The notes beneath the pieces were generated by a model. The model was not told where the DNA came from, did not search any database, and saw nothing but the letters and a program-made list of their open reading frames with translations. 64,000 bases of DNA from Pontibacillus yanchengensis (GTDB lineage Bacteria > Bacillota > Bacilli > Bacillales > BH030062), in contig NZ_WMEU01000003.1 in NCBI RefSeq assembly GCF_009856295.1, positions 434,001-498,000 on the forward strand, given 5' to 3'. Below, in pieces: positions 1 through 7,920 of this stretch. The number at the start of each line of letters is the position of its first letter. Within the stretch, counting starts at the first letter, position 1. A program made the position numbers and the translations under genes.

Positions 1-20
1 AATCGTGATGGAGTGATTCG

Positions 21-554
21 ATGAGAAAGACCGAGCGCTACAAAGTGAAGGAAGCCAATTCTCTCTGGCATATTTATAAAACAGTGCCTTTTTGGAAAGT
101 TGTGCGTAACTTTATCGTCATTCAACTGGCACGCTATACACCGTTCCTTCCTATGAAAAACTGGTTGTATCGTACGTTTCTCCGCATGAAGGTAGGCGAA
201 CATACAGCCTTCGCGCTCATGGTTATGCTCGATATCATGTTTCCAGAAAAAATCTCGGTCGGTCGCAACACAGTCATCGGTTACAACACAACCATTCTTG
301 CCCATGAATACTTAATAAAAGAGTATCGCTTGGGTGAGGTGAACATTGGCAGCGAAGTCATGATTGGAGCCAATACAACCATCTTACCTGGCATTACGAT
401 TGGGGACGGTGCCATTGTATCGGCAGGGACGCTTGTACACAAAGACGTTCCACCAGGCTGTTTTGTTGGTGGGAATCCAATGCAAGTTATTTATGATAAA
501 GAAGAAATGGATCGCCGCACAAAGGAAGATGTATTTTTTACCGAGAACAGCTAA
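21..554 (+). CDS. yvoF: hexapeptide-repeat acyltransferase, YvoF-like
   Basis: A 177-aa protein of the left-handed beta-helix (hexapeptide repeat) acyltransferase class. Residues about 75-150 hold hexapeptide turns of the type IGANTT / LPGITI / GDGAIV, ending in a GGNPMQVI segment that corresponds to the GxPAKVI end of maltose/galactoside O-acetyltransferases. The acceptor substrate is unknown. The start is supported by GGAGTGA at 10-16. In B. subtilis yvoF closes the hprK-lgt-ppaX-yvoF run and is followed by hisZ; here hisZ lies about 8.8 kb further on, so an accessory block sits between them. Family call is firm; equivalence to yvoF rests on similarity plus synteny. Confidence 0.8.
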   Translation: MRKTERYKVKEANSLWHIYKTVPFWKVVRNFIVIQLARYTPFLPMKNWLYRTFLRMKVGEHTAFALMVMLDIMFPEKISVGRNTVIGYNTTILAHEYLIKEYRLGEVNIGSEVMIGANTTILPGITIGDGAIVSAGTLVHKDVPPGCFVGGNPMQVIYDKEEMDRRTKEDVFFTENS

Positions 555-574
555 TGAGAGGCTGTTCTTTTTTT
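544..574 (+). terminator. intrinsic terminator of yvoF
   Basis: AGAACAGC (overlapping the end of yvoF) pairs with GCTGTTCT, followed by a run of seven or eight T. The hairpin encloses the stop codon. Confidence 0.8.
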
Positions 575-582
575 GTGAGGTT

Positions 583-666
583 GAAGCGAGCAAATCGCAA
601 CCCGAAGCGAGCATAAGTGAATGTGAAGCTAGTAAATACCAATCCAGAGCGACCATTAGGGTGAAG
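583..666 (+). repeat. degenerate 21-nt-period intergenic repeat, four units
   Basis: Four consecutive 21-nt units start at 583, 604, 625 and 646. Each opens with GAAGCGAGC or a variant (GAAGCTAGT, AGAGCGACC) and diverges afterwards. It begins immediately after the yvoF terminator. Similar 21-nt periodicity recurs at 3370-3412, 18213-18353 and 61175-61745. No function is known to me. Confidence 0.65.
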
Positions 667-808
667 TGCGAATGATGAGGCTTTATAACACAATCATGAA
701 AAAATCCCTCACACTTCCCGCCCATTCAGAGGTATGAATAAACTAAAAAAAGGGAAGGGTACTTGCAGCAACTTTGCAAGGTACGGAATGGGAAAGGAAG
801 TGGCAATT

Positions 809-2464
809 ATGTTTTCAACCGATCAGCGTAAGGATATTTATCATAGATTAACCGAAGAAAAGCTCGATGTACTTGTTATAGGTGGTGGCATCACTGGAGC
901 TGGTGTTGCACTTGATGCTACGACGAGAGGGCTGTCGACATGTGTGGTAGAAATGCAAGATTTCGCAGCTGGGACGTCTAGCCGTTCTACCAAACTTGTG
1001 CATGGTGGCTTACGATACTTAAAACAATTTGAAGTGAAAATGGTAGCTGAAGTGGGGCGCGAACGGGCGATTGTTTATGAGAATGGTCCCCATGTGACGA
1101 CTCCTGAATGGATGCTCCTCCCATTTTATAGAGGAGGGACATTTGGTCCGTTTTCCACTAGTCTAGGGTTACGAGTGTATGATTATTTAGCAGGTGTGAA
1201 AAAGAGTGAACGACGGACGATGCTATCACCAAAAGAGACACTTGAAAAGGAACCCCTACTGAATAAAGAAAAATTACGTGGTGGCGGCTATTACGTGGAA
1301 TATCGTACCGATGATGCTCGTTTAACACTAGAAGTGATGAAAAAAGCAGTACAAAAGGGAGCAATTGCTCTGAACTACTCGAAGGTAATTCAATTTTTAT
1401 ATGAGGAAGAGAAGGTTATTGGGGCAGTTGTAGAGGATCAGCTTACGAAAGAACGATATAAAATCTTTGCTAACAAAGTTGTCAATGCAGGCGGCCCATG
1501 GGTAGATGAAGTTCGTGAAAAAGATGGGTCCAAACAAGGTAAAACGCTACATTTGACGAAAGGGATTCATCTTGTTTTTGACCATCAAACCTTCCCTTTG
1601 CAACAGGCTATTTATTTTGATGCTCAAGACGGGCGAATGATTTTCGCGATTCCTCGAGATGGAAAAACGTATGTAGGAACGACCGATACGGTGTATGAAG
1701 GTGACATAGCCCACCCAACAATGACGGTCGATGATCGAGACTATATTCTCCAGGCCATTGACTATATGTTTCCTACCTTATCGATTACAGCTCATGACGT
1801 GGAATCTAGTTGGGCTGGTTTGCGACCATTAATTCATGAGGAAGGGAAGGATCCATCCGAAATCTCGCGTAAGGATGAAATCTTCGTTTCGGATTCTGGC
1901 TTAATTTCCATAGCAGGTGGTAAGTTAACAGGCTATCGAAAAATGGCTGAGAATGTCATCGACTTAGTAACACAGCAATTGAGTGAAGAACAGCATACAA
2001 CCTATCCTAGTACTCAAACAGAAGACTTGCCGATAGCAGGTGGAGAAGTTGATGGATCCAAAGGCTTTGAGACATTTCTCAATCGAAAAAAAGAAGCTGG
2101 AATTGCATTTGGTCTTTCAGAAGAACAATCACGCGGGCTCGTCCAACTATATGGATCCAATGTAGATGACGTATTTGATCATTATGTCTATTTTAAGCAT
2201 ACCAAATCTGAACATGGTTTGGATCCGCTAGTCCAATCTATGCTCGTTTATGGCATTGAGAAAGAGTTAGTCGCCAAGCCAGTCGATTTTTTCGTGAGAA
2301 GAACAGGTGCGTTATTTTTCGATATTCATTGGGTTCACCTTCACCAGAATAGTGTTATAGCTTATATGGCGGATCGTTTCCAATGGAGTCAGGAACAACT
2401 TGTAGCCAACACGAACGAACTGAATGTGTTATTAGAAGAAGCTGTTTCTCCAGATGTTTCCTAA
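809..2464 (+). CDS. glpD: aerobic glycerol-3-phosphate dehydrogenase GlpD
   Basis: FAD-dependent membrane-associated enzyme oxidising sn-glycerol 3-phosphate to dihydroxyacetone phosphate and passing electrons to quinone. The chosen 551-aa form opens with MFSTDQRKD; GGGITGAG at residues 25-32 is the FAD-binding glycine motif, followed by the very conserved AGTSSRSTKLVHGGLRYL block, and SWAGLRPLIHEEGKDPSEIS further on. The frame stays open upstream to 734 (ATG) with another ATG at 788, but homologues begin near the 809 start and GGAAAGGAAG lies just before it. Most glpD genes sit with glpF/glpK; here it stands alone between yvoF and an unknown membrane protein. I could not identify a GlpP antiterminator leader with confidence in 667-808. 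Confidence 0.95.
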   Translation: MFSTDQRKDIYHRLTEEKLDVLVIGGGITGAGVALDATTRGLSTCVVEMQDFAAGTSSRSTKLVHGGLRYLKQFEVKMVAEVGRERAIVYENGPHVTTPEWMLLPFYRGGTFGPFSTSLGLRVYDYLAGVKKSERRTMLSPKETLEKEPLLNKEKLRGGGYYVEYRTDDARLTLEVMKKAVQKGAIALNYSKVIQFLYEEEKVIGAVVEDQLTKERYKIFANKVVNAGGPWVDEVREKDGSKQGKTLHLTKGIHLVFDHQTFPLQQAIYFDAQDGRMIFAIPRDGKTYVGTTDTVYEGDIAHPTMTVDDRDYILQAIDYMFPTLSITAHDVESSWAGLRPLIHEEGKDPSEISRKDEIFVSDSGLISIAGGKLTGYRKMAENVIDLVTQQLSEEQHTTYPSTQTEDLPIAGGEVDGSKGFETFLNRKKEAGIAFGLSEEQSRGLVQLYGSNVDDVFDHYVYFKHTKSEHGLDPLVQSMLVYGIEKELVAKPVDFFVRRTGALFFDIHWVHLHQNSVIAYMADRFQWSQEQLVANTNELNVLLEEAVSPDVS

Positions 2465-2522
2465 AGAATGAAACGTACTTGCTGTTGAATCGTATAGGTA
2501 GGAAACGAGGGGAGACTGTGCT

Positions 2523-3332
2523 ATGACTCAGATGGAGGAAGTTCTTAGACAAGATGGCAAGCGGCAGATACAATCAGCTTGTTTTACACTAGCGGTTGTA
2601 TTGCTAATTATGGTTCTTCAATTGCTATTAGATACGGGCTTTTGGTATGGGATTCTTTTCGCGATTCCATTTGGATTGTTTGGCATCACTCTGTTGTCAC
2701 GTGGTATGCGGGACATTCGTTTTGCGGGCTTAGCCGCTACAACGGATAACCAAGTAGACTATCAAGTTGTATCCAAGCGTATGTATTTAGGGATAGCAAT
2801 GGGGTGGGATGACCCAGCTAGATTATATGATATGGACGGACAAATTCATTCAGAAATAGTAGAGAAAAAATCATTTGTCTGGAAGTGCGTGCTTGTACTA
2901 GCTGCTGTATTTTCTTCCTTACCAATCGCTCCGAGAAGTTATATTTTCTATAATCAATCAAAAGAACCTACCTATTTGCTTGAGAAAAAAGGAGGCTTGC
3001 GATCACGCTTTTTTATCCGTGACCTCCAAGGAAACTATTTGTATTATGCAGAACAACAGAAACAAACGAGTCACGATAGAATCATCCACTTTTATGAAAA
3101 AGATAACGTGCGATGGACGGCTGAAAGTGATCGCTATTTAGAGGTATTAACCATCAAAGACTCAGAGGGCATGGAAGTGATGACTCTGAAGAAGGACGCA
3201 ATCCCTGTCGAAGCAGCAGACCGATTTGGCTCTATGTCAGGACTGCTTATAGAAAAAAGAGATCATGAACCCCTTCCTGATGATTTGCACCTATTCTTAT
3301 ATGTAATAAACATAAAACTAACAGCTTTGTAA
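2523..3332 (+). CDS. conserved-looking membrane protein of unknown function
   Basis: A 269-aa protein I do not recognise. Two hydrophobic segments near residues 19-38 and 40-59 and a third near 118-137 suggest a membrane anchor with a C-terminal domain of about 130 residues rich in charged and aromatic residues (residues 138-269). The segment between the second and third helices is soluble. GAGGGGAG lies upstream of the ATG at 2523. It starts 58 nt after glpD and could be co-transcribed with it. The terminator at 3333-3360 closes the unit. No catalytic motif is visible. Confidence 0.7.
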   Translation: MTQMEEVLRQDGKRQIQSACFTLAVVLLIMVLQLLLDTGFWYGILFAIPFGLFGITLLSRGMRDIRFAGLAATTDNQVDYQVVSKRMYLGIAMGWDDPARLYDMDGQIHSEIVEKKSFVWKCVLVLAAVFSSLPIAPRSYIFYNQSKEPTYLLEKKGGLRSRFFIRDLQGNYLYYAEQQKQTSHDRIIHFYEKDNVRWTAESDRYLEVLTIKDSEGMEVMTLKKDAIPVEAADRFGSMSGLLIEKRDHEPLPDDLHLFLYVINIKLTAL

Positions 3333-3360
3333 GTCTGTCCATAATGGGCAGGCTTTTTTT
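3333..3360 (+). terminator. intrinsic terminator
   Basis: GTCTGTCC and GGGCAGGC pair (with G-U pairs) across a short loop and are followed by seven T. It closes the glpD-membrane protein unit. Confidence 0.7.
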
Positions 3361-3369
3361 GTGGTGACT

Positions 3370-3429
3370 GGAGCGACTTTCCTGGGTTTCGGAGCGACCA
3401 CCCAAAATGAGACGAGGGACCTGTCCCTC
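3370..3429. repeat. 21-nt repeat units plus GAGGGAC/GTCCCTC palindrome
   Basis: Two 21-nt units opening GGAGCGAC start at 3370 and 3391, followed by the inverted repeat GAGGGAC-CT-GTCCCTC at 3414-3429. The units have the same period and GAGCG core as those at 583-666. The palindrome sits 16 nt before the -35 of the next operon. Confidence 0.6.
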
Positions 3430-3445
3430 CGTCCCATTATTTTTA

Positions 3446-3476
3446 TTGAACTTTACGTTAACGTTAATGGTAAGAT
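3446..3476 (+). promoter_or_regulatory. MerR-type promoter with 19-bp spacer and operator palindrome
   Basis: TTGAAC (3446-3451) and TAAGAT (3471-3476) are separated by 19 bp, the over-long spacing that MerR-family activators act on. The spacer contains the palindrome ACGTTAACGT (3455-3464). This resembles the TTTACGTTAACG-type operators I recall for LiuR-like MerR regulators of acyl-CoA catabolism. It lies 38 nt upstream of the merR-family gene it presumably autoregulates. Confidence 0.75.
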
Positions 3477-3513
3477 AAAGATACAGAAAGTTTTGACTGA
3501 AAAAGAGGGATAA

Positions 3514-3909
3514 TTGATGGAGGAGACGTATACAATCACACAGTTGGCTCAAGAGTTTAACATCACTTCTAGGACGATTCGATATTATGAGGAGCTTGGA
3601 TTGATTTCTCCTGCTCGTTCAGAAAATGGTCGAAGGGTATTTACGAAAAAGGAAAAAACGTTGTTGTTCCTCATTTTTCGAGGGAAAAAATATGGTTTTC
3701 AGTTAGAGGAAATCAAGGACATGCTGCATTTGTTTGATCATGATCCTTCAGGTAGAAAACAGCTGGAAAGAACCATTGAATATGGGGAGAAGAAAATTAT
3801 GGAGGTGACGGATAGGATTGTTGAGTTAACCGAGATGAGAGATGAGATGGTCCGTGTGACAGGTGAGTTTCGGGTGAAATTAACGGAATTAGAGGGGGAA
3901 AAGGAATGA
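3514..3909 (+). CDS. MerR-family regulator of the acyl-CoA operon
   Basis: A 131-aa transcription factor. Residues 4-75 form a MerR winged helix-turn-helix (YTITQLAQEFNI, then RTIRYYEELGLI), followed by a coiled-coil dimerisation helix (about 85-120) and no large ligand domain. Its stop overlaps the start of the acyl-CoA synthetase gene (ATGA at 3906-3909), so regulator and enzymes are translationally coupled. The promoter ahead has a 19-bp spacer with a palindrome, the arrangement expected for its own operator. By context it probably senses an acyl-CoA or related metabolite of fatty- or branched-acid breakdown (LiuR-like); the ligand is inferred. Confidence 0.88.
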   Translation: MMEETYTITQLAQEFNITSRTIRYYEELGLISPARSENGRRVFTKKEKTLLFLIFRGKKYGFQLEEIKDMLHLFDHDPSGRKQLERTIEYGEKKIMEVTDRIVELTEMRDEMVRVTGEFRVKLTELEGEKE

Positions 3910-5441
3910 ATATTTCTGAAGTGTTAGCAATGCAAGCTAGAAGACATCCGATGCATGAGGCGATTGTTTCCAATGCGGAGAGATTGACCTATGAGGAGTG
4001 GGATGAAACCGTTAATCGCTTGGCATCGGGACTAGCAGCATATGGGATTGATCAAGGCGATAAAGTAGTCCTTCACATGCCAAATGTAAAGGAATTTTTG
4101 TTCACTTATTTTGCCGTCCAGCGGTTAGGAGCTCTTATTGTACCGATTAACGCAAAGCTTGCACAGGATGAAATTGAGTACATCATTGACCATAGTGACG
4201 CGAAGGCTTTTATAACACATGAACTGTTATTTAATCAGGTGTCTGGTATCGAAGGAACTAACGTAATTTGTATAAAAACGGGTGCAGCGTTAAAAGGTTG
4301 GTATGCGTTTCAAGATGTATTGAATCAAGGCAGTGAACAAGCTATCATTTCACCATTACATGAGGATGATGAAGCGGCTATCTTGTACACTTCAGGTACG
4401 ACAGGTCGACCAAAAGGAGTCGTATTCACCAACCGGAACATTTTAACTGTGGCTACCATGATTTGCATTGAAATGACGATGAATAAAAATAGCCGTGTGT
4501 TGCATATGATGCCACTTAGCCATTCAGCCCCCCTTCATTTATTCATGGTATCTGCAACATACGTCGGCGCCACACACGTCTTGGCTCCAACATTTACACC
4601 TGATTTATTATTAGATCTCGTTTCTACCGAAAAAACCACTCATTTCTTTGGAGCACCTGTTGCATATTTAATGACTGCAAAGCATCCTTCCATACAAGAA
4701 TATGACCTAAGTTCGATGGAATATTGGGTATATGGAGGAGCACCATTAGGTACAAAAGAGGTGGAATTCGTTAAACAACAATTTAAAACGGACCGACTTA
4801 CATGCGTGTATGGTCTGACAGAAGCCGGCCCAAATGGTACACTGCTGCTTCCTGAAGAGCACGATTCGAAAGCAGGAAGTATAGGCCAGCGTCCAGCATT
4901 GAACTGTGAAGTGGCGATTGTAGATGAAAATGGTGACTATGTTCCGTATGGTCAAGTAGGGGAAATTGTTTTACGTGGCGAAGGGAATATGAAAGGATAT
5001 TATAAGGATGAAGAAAAAACCTTAGCCACATTCAAAGATGGTTGGCTTTATACAGGTGATATGGGTAAACGCGATGAAGATGGGTTTATTTGGGTCATTG
5101 ATCGTAAAAAAGACGTTATTATCGCAGGTGGGGTGAATATCTTTCCAAAAGAAATTGAAGAAGTGTTAAGTACGCATCCTGCTATTGCAGAAGTTGCAGT
5201 GATTGGTGTGCCTCATCCGGACTGGGGGGAAACTGTGAAGGCATTTGTTGTAGTAGAGGATGACCATCAGTTTGCTTCACTGGAACAAGATTGTAAACGT
5301 TTCCTTGAAGAGAAAGTAGCAAATTTCAAAATACCCAGAATTTACCATAAATTGGATGCTTTACCCCGGAATGCAACGGGAAAATTATTGAAACAGCAAC
5401 TGAGACAAACTCAACAGAGTCCAGAAGGAGAGATACGATGA
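3906..5441 (+). CDS. AMP-forming acyl-CoA synthetase
   Basis: A 511-aa member of the ANL (adenylate-forming) superfamily that activates a carboxylic acid to acyl-AMP and then acyl-CoA. The P-loop motif YTSGTTGRPKG lies near residues 160-171, YGLTEAGPNGT is the A5-like motif, GWLYTGDMG (near residue 380) carries the ribose-binding Asp, and NATGKLLKQ near the C-terminus carries the catalytic Lys. Length is typical of medium/long-chain fatty acid CoA ligases. It overlaps the MerR gene upstream and the acyl-CoA dehydrogenase gene downstream by 4 nt each, so the pair likely forms the first two steps of degradation of one acid. Chain length and branching of the substrate cannot be read from the sequence. 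Confidence 0.92.
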   Translation: MNISEVLAMQARRHPMHEAIVSNAERLTYEEWDETVNRLASGLAAYGIDQGDKVVLHMPNVKEFLFTYFAVQRLGALIVPINAKLAQDEIEYIIDHSDAKAFITHELLFNQVSGIEGTNVICIKTGAALKGWYAFQDVLNQGSEQAIISPLHEDDEAAILYTSGTTGRPKGVVFTNRNILTVATMICIEMTMNKNSRVLHMMPLSHSAPLHLFMVSATYVGATHVLAPTFTPDLLLDLVSTEKTTHFFGAPVAYLMTAKHPSIQEYDLSSMEYWVYGGAPLGTKEVEFVKQQFKTDRLTCVYGLTEAGPNGTLLLPEEHDSKAGSIGQRPALNCEVAIVDENGDYVPYGQVGEIVLRGEGNMKGYYKDEEKTLATFKDGWLYTGDMGKRDEDGFIWVIDRKKDVIIAGGVNIFPKEIEEVLSTHPAIAEVAVIGVPHPDWGETVKAFVVVEDDHQFASLEQDCKRFLEEKVANFKIPRIYHKLDALPRNATGKLLKQQLRQTQQSPEGEIR

Positions 5442-7108
5442 ATTTTTTTAGAGAAGATCCCAATTTGAGTTTTATACTTGATCAATATTTAGATGAAGAG
5501 TTTCTAGAGTGGGCTAAGAAAGAATTGGATGAATACGGTGAACTCTGTGCCAATGAGATTGATGAGCGAGCTGTTCATACTGATCGTGACGGGCAACCTC
5601 AATTAATCAAGTACGATAAGATGGGCAATGATATTTCAGAGGTTTGGGTGAATGAGGGCTACAAACAAACGGTATCTGAAACGTACAATCGCGGAATTGT
5701 TGGTTATGTGCATAAAGATATTCCTGATTTAAATCGAAAAGGTAACTATCTGTATTCCTATGCTCAAGGGTATCTTCTCTCTCAGGCAGAACCTGGCTTC
5801 TATTGTCCTGTAACACTAACGATGGCGACAGCATACTTACTAGATCACTATGGAAGTGAAGAATTAAAAGCGGCTTATTTGCCACATGTTCTTTCTACTG
5901 GAGAGGTAGAGTTATACGAAGGAGCTACTTTTCTAACAGAGCGCCAAGGCGGATCTGATGTAGGTGCGAATGAAACGACCGCTGTTCAGGATGGTGATCA
6001 CTACAAGCTTTATGGTGAAAAATATTTTGCTAGTAATGCAGGCATGTGTGGTGTCGCGATGGTGTTGGCTCGTACAGAAGATGCTCCAGAAGGGACGAAA
6101 GGACTTAGTCTATTTCTAGTGCCTTGGCGGAATGAAGATGATAGCCTGAATGGCATTCAGATTCGTAGATTAAAAGATAAACTTGGCGTGCGTGCTGTCC
6201 CATCTGCTGAAGTGGTTTTTGACGGGGCAGAAGCGTATATGGTTGGGGAACCGCAAAAAGGGATTCATTATATGATGGAAGCGCTGAACTTATCGAGAGT
6301 ATGTAATGCAGTTGCTTCTATCGGAATCATGCAACGTGCTTATCTAGAAGCTCGGGATTATGCTTATGAGCGTTCTGCATTTCGCAATCAGCTAAAAGAT
6401 TTTCCAATGATTCAAGATACTTTAGCCACACTTAAAGCCAAGCAAGAAGTAGACACAAGCAGTGTATTTCAATTGATTTCTTTATTTGATTATGTCATGA
6501 ATGAACCAGAGAACACATCTGAAAAAGATCAGGCCCTCAATCGGTTGTTAATTGCATTATTGAAAAAAGAAACAGCAGAGCAGGCGATTCACTTTTCTCA
6601 TGAGTCCATCGAGATGCATGGAGGAAATGGTTATATAGAAGACTTTGTGACGCCTCGCTTGTTACGCGATGCTCAGGTGTTAACCGTGTGGGAAGGCACA
6701 GCGAATATATTGGGACTTGAAGTCTTACGTCTGATGAAGAAGTACCACATCGATAAAATGTTTATTGATGAAATAAAAGGTAGGATTGATCAACTACCAG
6801 TTTCCCTTTCAGAAGAATATGGCCTGATTTATGGCGAACTCGATGCATTAAAAAAACAAGCCGCCCGCATAGCTGTTATGGAGGACGAAGAACAAACCTA
6901 CTATGCGAAATTCATAGCTGAAAAAATGACCAAAATATTCGAAAGTGTTGTGGCATTGGAAGATGCTGTGATTGGTGGCGAACGAAAACTTGCCATTGCC
7001 AAAGTATTCATGCAACACACATGGAAAAAAGACCAACCAGATTGGGATCAACAATCTCTTGCATATTACGATATGATCGTGGAGCAGAAAACAACAAGCA
7101 ATGTGTAA
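5438..7108 (+). CDS. acyl-CoA dehydrogenase family protein
   Basis: A 556-aa flavoprotein of the acyl-CoA dehydrogenase superfamily. At this length, with a C-terminal extension beyond the usual 380-residue core, it resembles the AidB/FadE-like subgroup. Seen in sequence: LTERQGGSDVGANET (the FAD/substrate loop, near residue 165), KYFASNAG, SRVCNAVASIGIMQRAYLEA, and EMHGGNGYIEDF followed by VWEGTANILGLEVLR, which matches the AidB-type VWEGxxNI signature. It overlaps the acyl-CoA synthetase gene by 4 nt. The predicted role is alpha,beta-dehydrogenation of the acyl-CoA made upstream; an AidB-like alkylation-response role is less likely in this operon. Confidence 0.9.
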   Translation: MNFFREDPNLSFILDQYLDEEFLEWAKKELDEYGELCANEIDERAVHTDRDGQPQLIKYDKMGNDISEVWVNEGYKQTVSETYNRGIVGYVHKDIPDLNRKGNYLYSYAQGYLLSQAEPGFYCPVTLTMATAYLLDHYGSEELKAAYLPHVLSTGEVELYEGATFLTERQGGSDVGANETTAVQDGDHYKLYGEKYFASNAGMCGVAMVLARTEDAPEGTKGLSLFLVPWRNEDDSLNGIQIRRLKDKLGVRAVPSAEVVFDGAEAYMVGEPQKGIHYMMEALNLSRVCNAVASIGIMQRAYLEARDYAYERSAFRNQLKDFPMIQDTLATLKAKQEVDTSSVFQLISLFDYVMNEPENTSEKDQALNRLLIALLKKETAEQAIHFSHESIEMHGGNGYIEDFVTPRLLRDAQVLTVWEGTANILGLEVLRLMKKYHIDKMFIDEIKGRIDQLPVSLSEEYGLIYGELDALKKQAARIAVMEDEEQTYYAKFIAEKMTKIFESVVALEDAVIGGERKLAIAKVFMQHTWKKDQPDWDQQSLAYYDMIVEQKTTSNV

Positions 7109-7123
7109 AATGCAATAATCTAA

Positions 7124-7166
7124 AGCAAAAGGTACGATTCCTGTCGAGGGGATCGTACCTTTTGCT
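7124..7166 (+). terminator. intrinsic terminator of the acyl-CoA operon
   Basis: A perfect 15-bp stem: AGCAAAAGGTACGAT pairs with ATCGTACCTTTTGCT around a 13-nt loop. The A-rich start and T-rich end within the stem give termination potential on either strand. Confidence 0.7.
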
Positions 7167-7201
7167 ATGTTAAGAAATCTTTCTTCAACAAAAGAGGCAT
7201 A

Positions 7202-7227
7202 ATCTTGAAGACTTGAAATTGAGATAA
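7202..7227 (-). repeat. GTCTTC-type dispersed repeat, copy a
   Basis: On the minus strand this reads ATCTCAATTTCAAGTCTTC followed by AAGAT. Related copies occur at 7855-7884, 41416-41476, 45398-45428 and 45826-45860. Copies a and b are in opposite orientation and bracket the two structured elements between them. Confidence 0.5.
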
Positions 7228-7277
7228 ATTTGGTGATCGCACAGAAAGAGCGATGTACCCGTGGATTTAGTTAGAAT

Positions 7278-7408
7278 AAAGGTGGCCGTGGAACAACTCG
7301 CGTCCTGCCGGCGAGCTGGTAAGCCTCCTCGAGCCCAAAAACCGGGGCTCTGTGGGGTCTTGCCTACCTCTTTCTCCGGCGGGAGTCTCCTTGTTCCACG
7401 GCCACCTT
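7278..7408 (-). repeat. structured palindromic intergenic element, copy 1
   Basis: The ends form a long perfect inverted repeat (AAAGGTGGCCGTGGAACA at the left, TGTTCCACGGCCACCTTT at the right). The interior, read on the minus strand, contains GAGACTCCC, GGAGAAAGAGGT, GAGGAGGCT, CCAGCTCGCC and GCGAGTTGTT blocks. The same blocks in the same order occur on the plus strand at 7698-7816. This part is GC-rich against an AT-rich surrounding. It looks like a family of Bacillaceae intergenic repeats or a non-coding RNA; I cannot assign it to a named family. Confidence 0.6.
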
Positions 7409-7689
7409 TGCTAGTATTGGGAGTAACGGAAACATTGCGAAGTTAGAGGGGTTGAGGTATTTGAATATCTTCTGACGGTCTACACCCTAGTAAGTTAACA
7501 ATTGGTTGATAACAAAAAATTCTGTGGCAAAGAAAGCTAATGGACATTTAGTTCGCTGTTTGTAAAAAATAAAGTTTTATTTGTCCGTAAGCTCTACCCA
7601 AAGAGGGTTTTCACAAAAAATAAGGGCTTATATGTCCTTTCGGGAGACATACAACATTTGGCTGCGGGTCCGATAGCCATTACCCGGCT

Positions 7690-7823
7690 GGGGGTGAAGG
7701 GGGACTACGAGACTCCCACGGGAGAAAGAGGTTGGTGAGACCCCCGGAGGGAGCAAAGCGACTGAGAAGGCTCACCAGCTCGCCTGCAGGAAAGCGAGTT
7801 GTTTCACCGTAACCCCCCTTCCA
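7690..7823 (+). repeat. structured palindromic intergenic element, copy 2 (inverted relative to copy 1)
   Basis: It carries GGGGGTGAAGG at the left and a CACCGTAACCCCCCTTCC end at the right, with internal blocks GAGACTCCC, GGGAGAAAGAGGTTGGTGAGACCC, GAGAAGGCTCACCAGCTCGCC and AAAGCGAGTTGTTTCACC broadly homologous to the minus strand of copy 1. Between the two copies (7409-7689) I see no gene, only two similar AAAAAATAA...TTAT.TGTCC segments near 7567-7592 and 7614-7637. Confidence 0.6.
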
Positions 7824-7854
7824 CTTTTCAAGTATCGGACCCATCACCTTTTGA

Positions 7855-7884
7855 ATATATCTCGAATCCAGGTCTTCAAGATAA
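7855..7884 (+). repeat. GTCTTC-type dispersed repeat, copy b
   Basis: TATATCTCGAATCCAGGTC then TTCAAGATAATGGGGC. It is the inverted counterpart of copy a at 7202-7227; together they bracket about 680 bp of non-coding structured sequence. Confidence 0.5.
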
Positions 7885-7920
7885 TGGGGCGATTATGGCA
7901 TAGTAAATACGAAATACATC

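Noticed and set aside
667..808. GlpP-type antiterminator leader of glpD
   Set aside because: Short hairpins exist but no clear terminator with T-run before glpD could be identified.
7261..7446. Small plus-strand ORF within the structured element
   Set aside because: It runs through the inverted repeat of copy 1, has no ribosome site and its content follows the palindrome.
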